Below, piece after piece: positions 1 to 6,106 of a DNA stretch of 9,433 nucleotides (position 1 is the stretch's first letter; every line of letters starts with the position of its first letter). Below the pieces are notes generated by a model. It did not search any database, had not been told where the DNA came from, and saw nothing but the letters and a program-made list of their open reading frames with translations. The stretch is from JAVVUQ01 sp036653075 (GTDB taxonomy: Bacteria > Bacillota > Clostridia > Christensenellales > CAG-314), in NCBI GenBank assembly GCA_036653075.1, contig JAVVUQ010000060.1, positions 1-9,433 on the forward strand, written 5' to 3'. The translations under genes and the position numbers were made by a program.

Positions 1-33
1 AATTTTCGCATAAATATGAAAAAAAAATAAAAA

Positions 34-54
34 AATTAACTTAAAAGGTTAATT
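34..54 (+). repeat. AT-rich inverted repeat upstream of spoIIIAH
   Basis: AATTAAC at 34-40 is the exact reverse complement of GTTAATT at 48-54. Allowing one T-G wobble, the stem extends to nine pairs around a three-base AAA loop. It sits about 30 bases before the spoIIIAH ribosome binding site. It is too AT-rich for a classical terminator and has no T-run after it. It may be a weak hairpin or operator, or chance in AT-rich sequence. Confidence 0.25.
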
Positions 55-83
55 AATATAAAATTAAGACGTTATAAAAATAT

Positions 84-88
84 GGAGG
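84..88 (+). promoter_or_regulatory. Shine-Dalgarno site fixing the spoIIIAH start
   Basis: GGAGG (84-88) lies five bases before ATG 94. The in-frame ATG at 82 overlaps this site and therefore cannot be the start that it serves. Confidence 0.8.
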
Positions 89-93
89 TTAGT

Positions 94-570
94 ATGACAA
101 AAACGAAAAAAATCATAATTATTGTATCAATGGTCTTGGTACTTGCGGTAGCGGCGTGTTTAAATATTCTATTTTTGAATAAAGATAAAATGCCGACAGA
201 TAATGTTGTGACAACGGGGAACTTTTTTATGTCGCATCGATTGATAAGACAAAACACGAGATTAGAAGAAATGCACGCATTAGAAGAAGTTATTGCTTTA
301 CAAGGGACTGAATATGCAAAGGCAAGAAATGACGCAATTGCGCAAAAAATGAAATTGGTTAAGCTTATGGAAACAGAATTAGTTTTAGAAAGTTTAATCA
401 AGGCAAAAGGATATGAAGATGTAGTTATAAATATGGGGCTTTATTCGAATAATATCAATGTTATGGTCAAATGCGAATCATTGAAAAGAGAAGACACGGC
501 AATAATTTATAGTGTTATTGTTAAAGAAACGGGTATATCTCCCGATTTAATTAAAATGGTACCAGTTTAA
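94..570 (+). CDS. spoIIIAH: Stage III sporulation protein AH (SpoIIIAH)
   Basis: SpoIIIAH is the mother-cell membrane protein that pairs with SpoIIQ across the intermembrane space to build the mother cell-forespore channel; the last gene of the spoIIIA operon encodes it. The 158-residue product has a short basic N-terminus, one hydrophobic segment at about residues 7-28, a linker with charged helices, and a C-terminal domain resembling the YscJ/FliF ring-building fold. The C-terminal stretch reading LIKAKGYEDVVI, then VMVKC, then ETGISPDLIKMVPV is characteristic of clostridial SpoIIIAH. It is shorter than the B. subtilis protein (about 218 residues), mainly in the region between the membrane segment and the folded domain. 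The start at 94 is chosen because GGAGG sits just before it. Upstream spoIIIA genes would lie off the left edge. Their sigma-E-type promoter is not expected inside this window. Confidence 0.85.
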   Translation: MTKTKKIIIIVSMVLVLAVAACLNILFLNKDKMPTDNVVTTGNFFMSHRLIRQNTRLEEMHALEEVIALQGTEYAKARNDAIAQKMKLVKLMETELVLESLIKAKGYEDVVINMGLYSNNINVMVKCESLKREDTAIIYSVIVKETGISPDLIKMVPV

Positions 571-794
571 ATTGATTAAAGTAATTAATAATTGTATAGT
601 ATAATTAGTTAACTTAATTAAATACATATAATTATTATTAAATAATAATTCAATAATATTTGATAATATGGTAAATAAAAATGATACAAATTATAGCGTT
701 AAATAGTTAAGTATTAACAAAAAACAAAATATTAAATTGTTGAGTTTATAACTAAAAATAGCATATTAAATAAGCTTAAGTTTAAAATTATAAT

Positions 795-825
795 ATCGGG
801 AAGGCAACAGCCTCTCCGATTTTTT
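795..825 (+). terminator. Rho-independent terminator
   Basis: An 11-position stem (795-805 with 810-820) closes on an AACA tetraloop. It has one G-T wobble and one A-C mismatch, with GC-rich outer ATCGG/CCGAT and inner AGGC/GCCT helices. A run of six T residues (820-825) follows. It stands out sharply from the AT-rich surroundings. It probably ends the spoIIIA operon transcript some 225 bases after the spoIIIAH stop, insulating the downstream housekeeping block. Confidence 0.85.
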
Positions 826-995
826 AATTAAAGTAAAACTGTAAAGTAGGTTTAATAAATCAAGTAAATTTATTTATGTATTTAATAAAATTGAAAATTT
901 ATATAGTGAAAGGGCAATCATATAAGATTAATTAGGTGATAAATTAATTGTGAGATATAATGATACAAGCGGTAATTAAATATTTATAAAAATGG

Positions 996-1024
996 TTGTA
1001 AAAAGAGCATAAATGTGTTATACT
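996..1024 (+). promoter_or_regulatory. Sigma-A-type promoter for the yqhY-nusB block
   Basis: TTGTAA (996-1001) is followed after a 17-base spacer by TATACT (1019-1024), with an extended -10 TG one base upstream (1016-1017). Predicted transcription begins near 1031, leaving a leader of roughly 100 bases before GTG 1129. It lies just after the terminator, so it is the likely start of the vegetative operon. Confidence 0.65.
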
Positions 1025-1128
1025 TATACGGAATAGAAAGATTTAGGAATTTATAAATCAATTTAGATGTATAAAGTCAAATTGAGTTGGTGCGAATAAA
1101 TTAAAGGGTTAAATAGGAGGGCAACCGA

Positions 1129-1497
1129 GTGAAAGTAGTTGCTAAAACTGATAAAAACGGAAAAATAATGTATAGCAGCGATATTTTAAATTCTATTGTG
1201 CAATGCGCAACTGAAGAGGTTGAAGGTGTTGTTAGATATCAAGCGATAAGTAGTAAGATTAGCAAGCGGTACAAAAATGGAGTTAAAATCGAAACAATAA
1301 ACGATTATATTTACATTGATGTATTCGTCAAGCTTTATCATTATGTTAAGGTAAAAGAAGTATCTTTTGTAATTCAAGAATCTATAAAAAATACCATAGA
1401 ATCTATGACTGATTTTAAAATAAAAGATATAAACGTACACGTTGTAGATATTGAGTTTGCAAGTTTGCAAATATCGCAACCGCAAATAGAAGATTAG
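1129..1497 (+). CDS. yqhY: Asp23/Gls24 family protein, YqhY-like
   Basis: This 122-residue soluble protein belongs to the Asp23/Gls24 family, small proteins found near the cell envelope in Bacillota. In B. subtilis the paralogue YqhY is encoded with accB-accC and has been connected to acetyl-CoA carboxylase and fatty-acid homeostasis. The hallmarks visible here are an N-terminal strand leading into the segment ILNSIVQCATEEVEGVV, a basic middle, and a C-terminal half reading VSFVIQESIKNTIESMTDF followed by INVHVVDIEF, the usual family order. There is no signal peptide or membrane segment. The GTG start is supported by a perfect AGGAGG at 1115-1120, eight bases upstream. Position directly before nusB matches YqhY rather than other Asp23 paralogues. 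Its usual partners accB-accC are absent from this locus. It is probably the first gene transcribed from the promoter at 996-1024. Confidence 0.8.
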   Translation: MKVVAKTDKNGKIMYSSDILNSIVQCATEEVEGVVRYQAISSKISKRYKNGVKIETINDYIYIDVFVKLYHYVKVKEVSFVIQESIKNTIESMTDFKIKDINVHVVDIEFASLQISQPQIED

Positions 1498-1590
1498 TAT
1501 TATAAACTTTATTTAATTATACTATTAATGTTTAACTATTTAAATATTATAAGCATAATTTTCAATGAATATAGATAATAGGGGAAAAAG

Positions 1591-2184
1591 ATGAGAGCGT
1601 ACGCAAGAGAAATATCATTTAGTATGATTTATGGATATTTGATAACAAGAGAACGTGTTGAAGAAATTCCACTCGAGTTATTTGAATCGAATGATTTGTT
1701 AAAAGACGATAAATTGTTTATTATGCAATTATACAATGGAGTAGTTGATAACGAGCAGGAATATCTTGATAAAATATCTAATATAGCTATGAAATTCAAA
1801 ATAGAAAGATTGTTTAAAGTCGATTTATCTTTATTGTTGATGGCGATGTATGAAATTGATTATATAAAAACGCCTATTCCTGTTGTTATAAACGAAACGG
1901 TGAATTTAGCTAAAAAATTTAGTACGGATAAAAGTATGAGTTTTATAAATGGCATTTTGGCTAAGTATATAAATGGGAACGCTTTAAAAGAAACAGTCAA
2001 GGATATTGGCGATAGCGGCGTAGATAATAATACTAATTTGTTATATACAAAAAAAGAAATGTGTTGCGAAAATAATATAAATAACAGCCAAAACATAATA
2101 GATATAGATAAAATAGTTGAAAAATTAATAAATTGCGAAAATAGCGAACAAGAAGATTGTGGACAAAGCAATAAAGATGATTGA
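1591..2184 (+). CDS. nusB: Transcription antitermination factor NusB with extended C-terminus
   Basis: NusB is an all-helical RNA-binding protein. With NusE (ribosomal protein S10) it binds boxA in nascent rRNA leaders and promotes antitermination and rRNA processing. Residues 1-130 cover the whole family fold: an N-terminal segment with AREISFSMIYGY, a middle helix rich in IERLFKVDLSLLLMAMYEI, and the signature INETVNLAKKFSTDKSMSFI followed by NGILAKYI. Families normally end about here (130-145 residues). This protein continues for 67 more residues (131-197), rich in Asn, Asp, Glu and Ile, with four cysteines and no domain I recognise; part of it could form one helix. The weak ribosome binding site is GGGGAA ending six bases before ATG 1591 (bases 1581-1584 are the G run). 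It lies 93 bases after yqhY with no terminator between, so co-transcription is likely. Confidence 0.85.
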   Translation: MRAYAREISFSMIYGYLITRERVEEIPLELFESNDLLKDDKLFIMQLYNGVVDNEQEYLDKISNIAMKFKIERLFKVDLSLLLMAMYEIDYIKTPIPVVINETVNLAKKFSTDKSMSFINGILAKYINGNALKETVKDIGDSGVDNNTNLLYTKKEMCCENNINNSQNIIDIDKIVEKLINCENSEQEDCGQSNKDD

Positions 2185-2224
2185 TGTTAAAATGATTATA
2201 TAATTGAATTTTCAAATTTTATAA

Positions 2225-2254
2225 TTATCAAGATAAAAGAGTATTTATTATAAT
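2225..2254 (+). promoter_or_regulatory. Possible internal promoter before folD
   Basis: TTATCA (2225-2230) and a perfect TATAAT (2249-2254) are separated by 18 bases in the 151-base nusB-folD spacer. The -35 matches TTGACA at only four of six positions. TATAAT is common by chance in such AT-rich DNA, so this is a weak call. Confidence 0.25.
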
Positions 2255-2335
2255 ACTATAATTACATAAAATAGAAGAATATTTTAAAATGCAAAAAATA
2301 AAAGAAACTGATTAAAGCAAAGGAAATTGAGTGAT

Positions 2336-3184
2336 ATGGGGATAAATATTAATGGAAAGGCAATTGCGGACGAGTATTTGTTAAAGTTAAAAAATGAAAT
2401 TGATGAATATAAAAAAAACGGACAACAAATTACGTTAGCGGTGTTGCAAGTTGGAGATAGTTCAGCTTCAACAGCATATGTTGAAAGAAACGCAAAAAGC
2501 TGTAATAAAGTTGGAATTGAAACAGAATTTGTACATTTAGATAAGGAAGTAACAACATTAGATGTAGTTAATGCGGTTAAAAATTTAAATAACAATCCTA
2601 AGATTAATGGAATAATTGTTCAATTACCATTGCCAAAAGGCGTAGAGCAAGCGGTGGTAACGGAAGCAATATTACCAAATAAAGATGTAGACGGATTAAC
2701 ACAAGCGAATGCTGGAGCGTTATATTTAGGTAAAAAGGGATTTGTTCCAAACACTCCTATGGGTGTCATGACGTTATTGAAGTTAAGCGGTATAGAAATA
2801 TGTGGTAAGAGAGCGGTTGTAATTGGTAGGAGCAATATTGTTGGAAAACCGATGGCGATGTTATTACTGCAAGAAAACGCAACAGTTACGGTATGTCACA
2901 GTAAAACAGCGGAAATTGCTAAAGTATGTAGCGAAGCGGATATAATTGTGTGCGCTATTGGCAAAGCGCATTTTCTTACAGCAGATATGGTAAAAGAAGG
3001 CGCTGTAATAATGGATGTTGGCACTAATTTTATAAACGGAAAGATGACAGGAGATGTAGATTATGAAAACGTTGTAGATAAAGCGTCGTATATAACGCCC
3101 GTACCGGGCGGATGCGGACCTATGACGGTATGTATGTTAATAGAAAACACACTGCGCGCAGCAAAATTGCAAAATATAAAATGA
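2336..3184 (+). CDS. folD: Bifunctional methylene-THF dehydrogenase/methenyl-THF cyclohydrolase FolD, lysine-variant
   Basis: FolD interconverts 5,10-methylene-, 5,10-methenyl- and 10-formyl-tetrahydrofolate in the cytosol, supplying one-carbon units for purines and formyl-methionine. At 282 residues it has the usual length. Family landmarks are QLPLP (Q96-P100), KDVDG (K116-G120), the cofactor-site motif GRSNIVGKP (164-172), DVGTN and the C-terminal PVPGGCGPMTVCML. The catalytic YxxxK motif is altered: Tyr48 is present, but the lysine position reads Asn52 (YVERNAKSC). In characterised FolD enzymes that lysine is critical for cyclohydrolase activity, so the second activity may be lost or changed. 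I chose ATG 2336 because AAAGGA (2319-2324) is 11 bases upstream; TTG 2327, four codons earlier, is too close to it. The stop TGA overlaps the xseA start as ATGA, indicating translational coupling. Confidence 0.9.
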   Translation: MGININGKAIADEYLLKLKNEIDEYKKNGQQITLAVLQVGDSSASTAYVERNAKSCNKVGIETEFVHLDKEVTTLDVVNAVKNLNNNPKINGIIVQLPLPKGVEQAVVTEAILPNKDVDGLTQANAGALYLGKKGFVPNTPMGVMTLLKLSGIEICGKRAVVIGRSNIVGKPMAMLLLQENATVTVCHSKTAEIAKVCSEADIIVCAIGKAHFLTADMVKEGAVIMDVGTNFINGKMTGDVDYENVVDKASYITPVPGGCGPMTVCMLIENTLRAAKLQNIK

Positions 3185-4380
3185 TAATTAGTGTTTCTCA
3201 ATTAAATAACATTATTAAGGGCGTATTAGAAAGCGAACCAATTTTATTTTCTCTTAAAGTAGAGGGCGAGGTGTCTGAGTTTAAGCAAACGACAGGCGCT
3301 ACTTATTTTACATTGAAAGATGATAATGCACAAACGGACTGTTTTTGTTATAATATTAAAACCGCATTTGCTATTGGGGATAAAATTATTGTAGATGGAA
3401 CGCCTAATTATTATTCAAAGACAGGTAGATTGTCATTTTATGTAAAAGCGATAACATTAAAAAATGATATCGGGCAACTTTACAAAAAATTTTTAGAATT
3501 AAAAGAAAAGTTGAATAAAGAAGGTTTATTTGACCAATCTCATAAACGCATAGTAAACAAATACTGCAAAAAAATTGGTGTTATTACAAGTGAAAGCGGC
3601 TCTGTTATTAAAGATATAATAAATGTAGTCACACGTCGTAATCCTTTGGTAGATATTATTTTATATCCATCAAGAGTTCAAGGCGTAGGCGCAGAAAAAG
3701 AACTTATTAGAGGAATTTCTTATTTTAATAATAGCGATGTGGATGTGGTAATAATAGGTCGAGGCGGTGGAAGCGTCGAAGATTTAAGCTGCTTTAATAA
3801 CGAAGATTTAACTCGAGCTGTATATGCAAGCAAAAAAGTAATTATATCAGCCGTAGGACACGAAACCGATTTTTGTTTATGTGATTTTGCTGCGGATTTG
3901 AGAGCGCCAACACCATCGGCAGCAGCGGAACTTGCTACCATAGATTTATCGAAAATTAAAGAAAATGTTATTGAAAAAATAAATCGTATTTGCGTCGCCA
4001 TTAATAAAAAACAAGAAGTCTATATAAATAGAATAAGAGGAATAAATAAATATATTATTTCTTTGCAAAATCGAAATATAGAAAGATACGTATATAGAAT
4101 TAAAAATGCCGATATTAAAATTAATAGCACTTTAAATAAAAAAATAGATAGTATTGATTTTAGAATAGATAGTTTAATTAGACGTATAGAAAATAACAAT
4201 CCTATGAAGCTGTTACGCAAAGGGATAGCGACTATTACTAAAGACAATAAGAGCGTTGAAAATATCGATGAATTAAAAGTAGGCGATATAATAAAAGCGC
4301 AAATGTTAAATGGCGATTTTTATGCAACAGTAAACGAAGTGAAATTTGAAAAGCAACAACATATTAGCGATAAATTATAA
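3181..4380 (+). CDS. xseA: Exodeoxyribonuclease VII large subunit
   Basis: XseA is the catalytic subunit of exonuclease VII, which degrades single-stranded DNA from either end to oligonucleotides and works with several copies of XseB. The 399-residue product starts with an OB-fold (about residues 1-95, KVEGEVSEFK then YFTLKDD). The catalytic domain follows, with VITSESGSVIKDI, YPSRVQG, GRGGGSVEDL (Arg194 and the Gly triplet), SAVGHETD (His227, Asp230) and RAPTPSAAAE (241-250). A long charged coiled-coil-like region fills about 260-350, and a short C-terminal beta segment (GIATIT, VGDIIKAQ) ends it. All usual catalytic motifs are intact. ATG 3181 overlaps the folD stop by four bases and lacks a clear ribosome binding site, so translation is probably coupled to folD. 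An in-frame ATG at 3112 lies inside conserved folD codons and would add non-homologous residues. Confidence 0.93.
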   Translation: MIISVSQLNNIIKGVLESEPILFSLKVEGEVSEFKQTTGATYFTLKDDNAQTDCFCYNIKTAFAIGDKIIVDGTPNYYSKTGRLSFYVKAITLKNDIGQLYKKFLELKEKLNKEGLFDQSHKRIVNKYCKKIGVITSESGSVIKDIINVVTRRNPLVDIILYPSRVQGVGAEKELIRGISYFNNSDVDVVIIGRGGGSVEDLSCFNNEDLTRAVYASKKVIISAVGHETDFCLCDFAADLRAPTPSAAAELATIDLSKIKENVIEKINRICVAINKKQEVYINRIRGINKYIISLQNRNIERYVYRIKNADIKINSTLNKKIDSIDFRIDSLIRRIENNNPMKLLRKGIATITKDNKSVENIDELKVGDIIKAQMLNGDFYATVNEVKFEKQQHISDKL

Positions 4381-4446
4381 TTAAATTTAAATATTATATA
4401 TGCCTTATATACGTAGAAAATTAGAAAAGGATATCGGAGATAAAGA

Positions 4447-4677
4447 ATGGCTAAAGAAGAAGTTGGATTAGAAAAAGTATTAGTAGAGTTAGATGACATT
4501 GTTGTAAAAATGGAAAATCCTAATACATCGCTAAATGAAAGTGTTGTCTATTTTGAACGCGCAATTAAACTTACAGAAAAAGTTACAAACATAATTAAAG
4601 TACAAAAAGGCAAAATAACTGTTTTAACAGAACAAATGAATAAATTGGAAGAAAGGCTTGAAGATGACAATAGATGA
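4447..4677 (+). CDS. xseB: Exodeoxyribonuclease VII small subunit
   Basis: XseB is the small helical subunit that coats the XseA coiled coil in exonuclease VII. This 76-residue product has the typical two-helix pattern: LVELDDIVVKMENPNTSLNE, then SVVYFERAIKLTEKV, then a second charged helix. The family signature (leucine-acid helix, short turn with S-L-E/N-E-S, F-E-x-x-I/L-K-L) is clear. GGAGA (4436-4440) ends six bases before ATG 4447. A 66-base spacer separates it from xseA, rather than the overlap often seen, but no terminator or convincing promoter lies between. Its 3' end overlaps the ispA start by 14 bases, so both are probably translated from one message. Confidence 0.9.
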   Translation: MAKEEVGLEKVLVELDDIVVKMENPNTSLNESVVYFERAIKLTEKVTNIIKVQKGKITVLTEQMNKLEERLEDDNR

Positions 4678-5536
4678 ATTATTTGAACAATTAAATGAAA
4701 ATGTTATAGTAATGGAAGAATATCTAAACAAGTATTGTCCAAAAGATGAAAATGCGGACGTACTTAATGCGGTTAAATATAGTCTTTATAGCAGTGGCAA
4801 AAGATTACGAGCTTTTTTAGTGCTTAATGCAGCTAAAAGATATGGAATTATGGACGAAAATATTGAACGGTTGGCGGTTGCCATTGAAATGATTCATACC
4901 TACTCGCTTGTTCACGATGATTTGCCTTGTATGGATGACGACGACACAAGACGAGGAAAACCAAGCAATCATAAAGTGTACGGCGAAGCAGGCGCAGTTT
5001 TGGCAGGCGATTGTCTTTTAAATATGGCATTTGAAGTTATGCTCGGTGGAAATATTACTAATGGTTACGTTAAAGCAATGAGAGCAATAGCCGCTTATAG
5101 CGGGTATAAAGGTATGGTAGGCGGTCAATATTTAGAATTGATCAATCCGTTAGGTAACATTGGAACGTTATTGCAAATTGCGAAAGGAAAAACATCTGCG
5201 CTTATTTCAGCAGCAACAGTTGCTGTCGCTTATTATGCGGAAAGAAGCGAGAAAGAAATAAAACTATTATTGGAATTTTCTGAAAATTTTGGTATTGCAT
5301 TCCAAATTTCTGATGATATTTTAGATTATTACGAAGAAATGAAATGCGCCGCAACAATTACGGGAAAATATGAATTACCATATGAATTTAATTTTATTTC
5401 ATTTTTTGGAATGGATGAATCGAAAAATCTATTGAATTATTATACAAATTTAGCCAAATCAGCGCTAAAATCCTTAAAATTAGAGGGTTGCGCAGAGGAC
5501 GCTTTGTTAGATTATAATATTTCTCGGGAGTTTTAG
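4664..5536 (+). CDS. ispA: Polyprenyl (farnesyl/geranyl) diphosphate synthase, divergent
   Basis: This is a trans-isoprenyl diphosphate synthase of the IspA type, which condenses isopentenyl diphosphate with allylic diphosphates to make C10-C20 precursors for undecaprenyl carrier and quinones. The 290-residue length is normal and the C-terminus (LLDYNISREF) resembles the family end. The first aspartate-rich motif is intact (D85-D86, then D91-D94 and RRG) and the second, DDILD, is present (217-221). Other conserved positions are changed. GGQxxD reads GGQYLE (153-158). The His of HxxKT is Ala173. The block after DDILD that normally reads like LGKPVGSD and KxT has no Lys-Pro, Ser-Asp or Lys-Thr equivalents, although its length is unchanged. 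Activity may therefore be reduced or altered (inference). ATG 4664 is preferred over TTG 4658 because AAAGG (4652-4656) is seven bases upstream. The usual next gene, dxs, is absent. Confidence 0.82.
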   Translation: MTIDELFEQLNENVIVMEEYLNKYCPKDENADVLNAVKYSLYSSGKRLRAFLVLNAAKRYGIMDENIERLAVAIEMIHTYSLVHDDLPCMDDDDTRRGKPSNHKVYGEAGAVLAGDCLLNMAFEVMLGGNITNGYVKAMRAIAAYSGYKGMVGGQYLELINPLGNIGTLLQIAKGKTSALISAATVAVAYYAERSEKEIKLLLEFSENFGIAFQISDDILDYYEEMKCAATITGKYELPYEFNFISFFGMDESKNLLNYYTNLAKSALKSLKLEGCAEDALLDYNISREF

Positions 5537-5579
5537 ATCTTTTATATAGTATTGATTTATTGATATTATATAATTAAAT

Positions 5580-5609
5580 TTGACGATTAAATAAATATAT
5601 TGTGATAAT
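5580..5609 (+). promoter_or_regulatory. Candidate promoter in the ispA-argR gap (first)
   Basis: TTGACG (5580-5585), an 18-base spacer and GATAAT (5604-5609), with TG one base before the -10 (5601-5602). Both hexamers match consensus at five of six positions. It lies just 44 bases after the ispA stop and points to argR or to an orphan transcript. Confidence 0.4.
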
Positions 5610-5678
5610 ATTACTATTATATAGAATTAACTACAATTATTATAAAACAGGAAAAATAGATTTATTTCTATAATTTTG

Positions 5679-5707
5679 TTGACTTATTCTATATTGTGCG
5701 GTATCAT
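5679..5707 (+). promoter_or_regulatory. Candidate promoter in the ispA-argR gap (second)
   Basis: TTGACT (5679-5684), a 17-base spacer and TATCAT (5702-5707), each five of six to consensus at ideal spacing. The same -10 hexamer and spacing occur in the promoter at 8455-8483. Predicted start is near 5714, more than 400 bases before argR. Confidence 0.5.
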
Positions 5708-5796
5708 ATTATAGTAGGAACGTTTTTATGCGGTGATTTATGCTAAGCGGTACATTTTAAATTATGTCGATAAAAATATTGAATGTTATTTATATT

Positions 5797-5816
5797 ACTT
5801 ATATATAAATATAAGT
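5797..5816. repeat. Eight-pair inverted repeat
   Basis: ACTTATAT (5797-5804) and ATATAAGT (5809-5816) are exact reverse complements around an ATAA loop, with two more weak pairs possible outward. No T-run follows, so it is not a typical terminator. It could be a hairpin in a leader or orphan RNA, or a protein site. Confidence 0.4.
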
Positions 5817-5906
5817 GAATTATGATTATTTATTGAACTATCTTACAAATTATGTTAGTTGAATATGCAGTAAAGAAAATTAAAGTTAAAGATTGTGAAA
5901 CTTATC

Positions 5907-5970
5907 ATACAGCGCAATGATTTACAGTAGCTTTACCTACTTTCAATGTATTGTTTTTGCGTATTTTTTT
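5907..5970 (+). terminator. Possible intrinsic terminator with bulged stem
   Basis: ATAC plus GCAA (5907-5917, three-base bulge) can pair with TTGCGTAT (5957-5964). Inside it AGTAG (5926-5930) pairs with CTACT (5937-5941). Seven T residues (5964-5970) follow directly. The stem is weak and its loop long, so it is tentative. If real it would end a transcript begun at the promoters upstream in the gap. Confidence 0.3.
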
Positions 5971-6024
5971 AAACTGAATTTGCCAAAACAAGTAAAAAAC
6001 AAATAATTATTTTGGAATTTTCAT

Positions 6025-6054
6025 TTAAAAGTATGGTAATTATTTTAATATAAT
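6025..6054 (+). promoter_or_regulatory. argR: Weak candidate argR promoter
   Basis: TTAAAA (6025-6030), 18-base spacer, TATAAT (6049-6054). The -10 is perfect, the -35 matches four of six. The leader to ATG 6145 would be about 84 bases and would include the palindrome at 6094-6106. Confidence 0.3.
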
Positions 6055-6093
6055 AATTCAATAGTTATAATTATGATTTGTATCAAAATACTC

Positions 6094-6106
6094 GACTAAT
6101 TTAGTC
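6094..6106. promoter_or_regulatory. 13-base palindrome upstream of argR
   Basis: GACTAA and TTAGTC are exact reverse complements around a single central T, ending 38 bases before the argR start. It is positioned like an operator or short leader hairpin. It does not resemble the usual ARG-box half-site TGAAT/ATTCA. Confidence 0.35.

Larger units (their letters stand above)
571..1128. other. Non-coding gap between spoIIIAH and yqhY-like gene
   Basis: This very AT-rich stretch of 558 bases contains no protein gene I can support. It holds a clear intrinsic terminator (795-825), a good promoter (996-1024), and two copies of the octamer TGATACAA (682-689, 961-968). The only ATG-initiated frames noticed are 12 codons (from 668) and 19 codons (from 876), without ribosome binding sites. 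In B. subtilis and many relatives this position holds accB and accC; no trace of a biotinyl-domain or biotin-carboxylase reading frame is visible. Confidence 0.7.

Noticed and set aside
1..30. C-terminal tail of spoIIIAG at the left edge
   Set aside because: All three frames close within 44 bases and none gives a recognisable ending, so the frame of any upstream gene cannot be decided.
82..93. Earlier ATG (82) as the spoIIIAH start
   Set aside because: It overlaps the GGAGG ribosome binding site (84-88), which is correctly spaced for ATG 94, and the extra residues add nothing to the membrane segment.
72..401. 109-codon open frame on the minus strand opposite spoIIIAH
   Set aside because: It is a shadow of a recognised gene, with no ribosome binding site or family resemblance.
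876..935. 19-codon ORF in the spoIIIAH-yqhY gap
   Set aside because: No ribosome binding site and only AT-rich low-complexity codons.
2290..2316. Eight-codon leader-peptide-like ORF before folD
   Set aside because: No ribosome binding site, no attenuator hairpin and no run of regulatory codons.
2327..2335. TTG (2327) as the folD start
   Set aside because: The AAAGGA site ends only two bases before it, too close for initiation. ATG 2336 gives the usual family N-terminus.
3112..3180. In-frame ATG (3112) as the xseA start
   Set aside because: The extra 23 residues are the shifted reading of conserved folD codons, whereas ATG 3181 gives the canonical XseA N-terminus and an ATGA overlap.
5332..5420. 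Frameshift as the cause of the divergent IspA block after DDILD
   Set aside because: The block has the same length as in relatives and the frame resumes family-like sequence to a normal C-terminus. Alternative frames here hit stops and show no better match.
5852..5920. 22-codon ORF in the ispA-argR gap
   Set aside because: It has no ribosome binding site, its 3' end overlaps the possible terminator stem, and it has no recognised similarity. It is more likely chance.
5714..5941. 6S RNA, SRP RNA, RNase P RNA or tmRNA in the gap
   Set aside because: None of the conserved cores I know for these RNAs is visible, and only six outer base pairs could be drawn.
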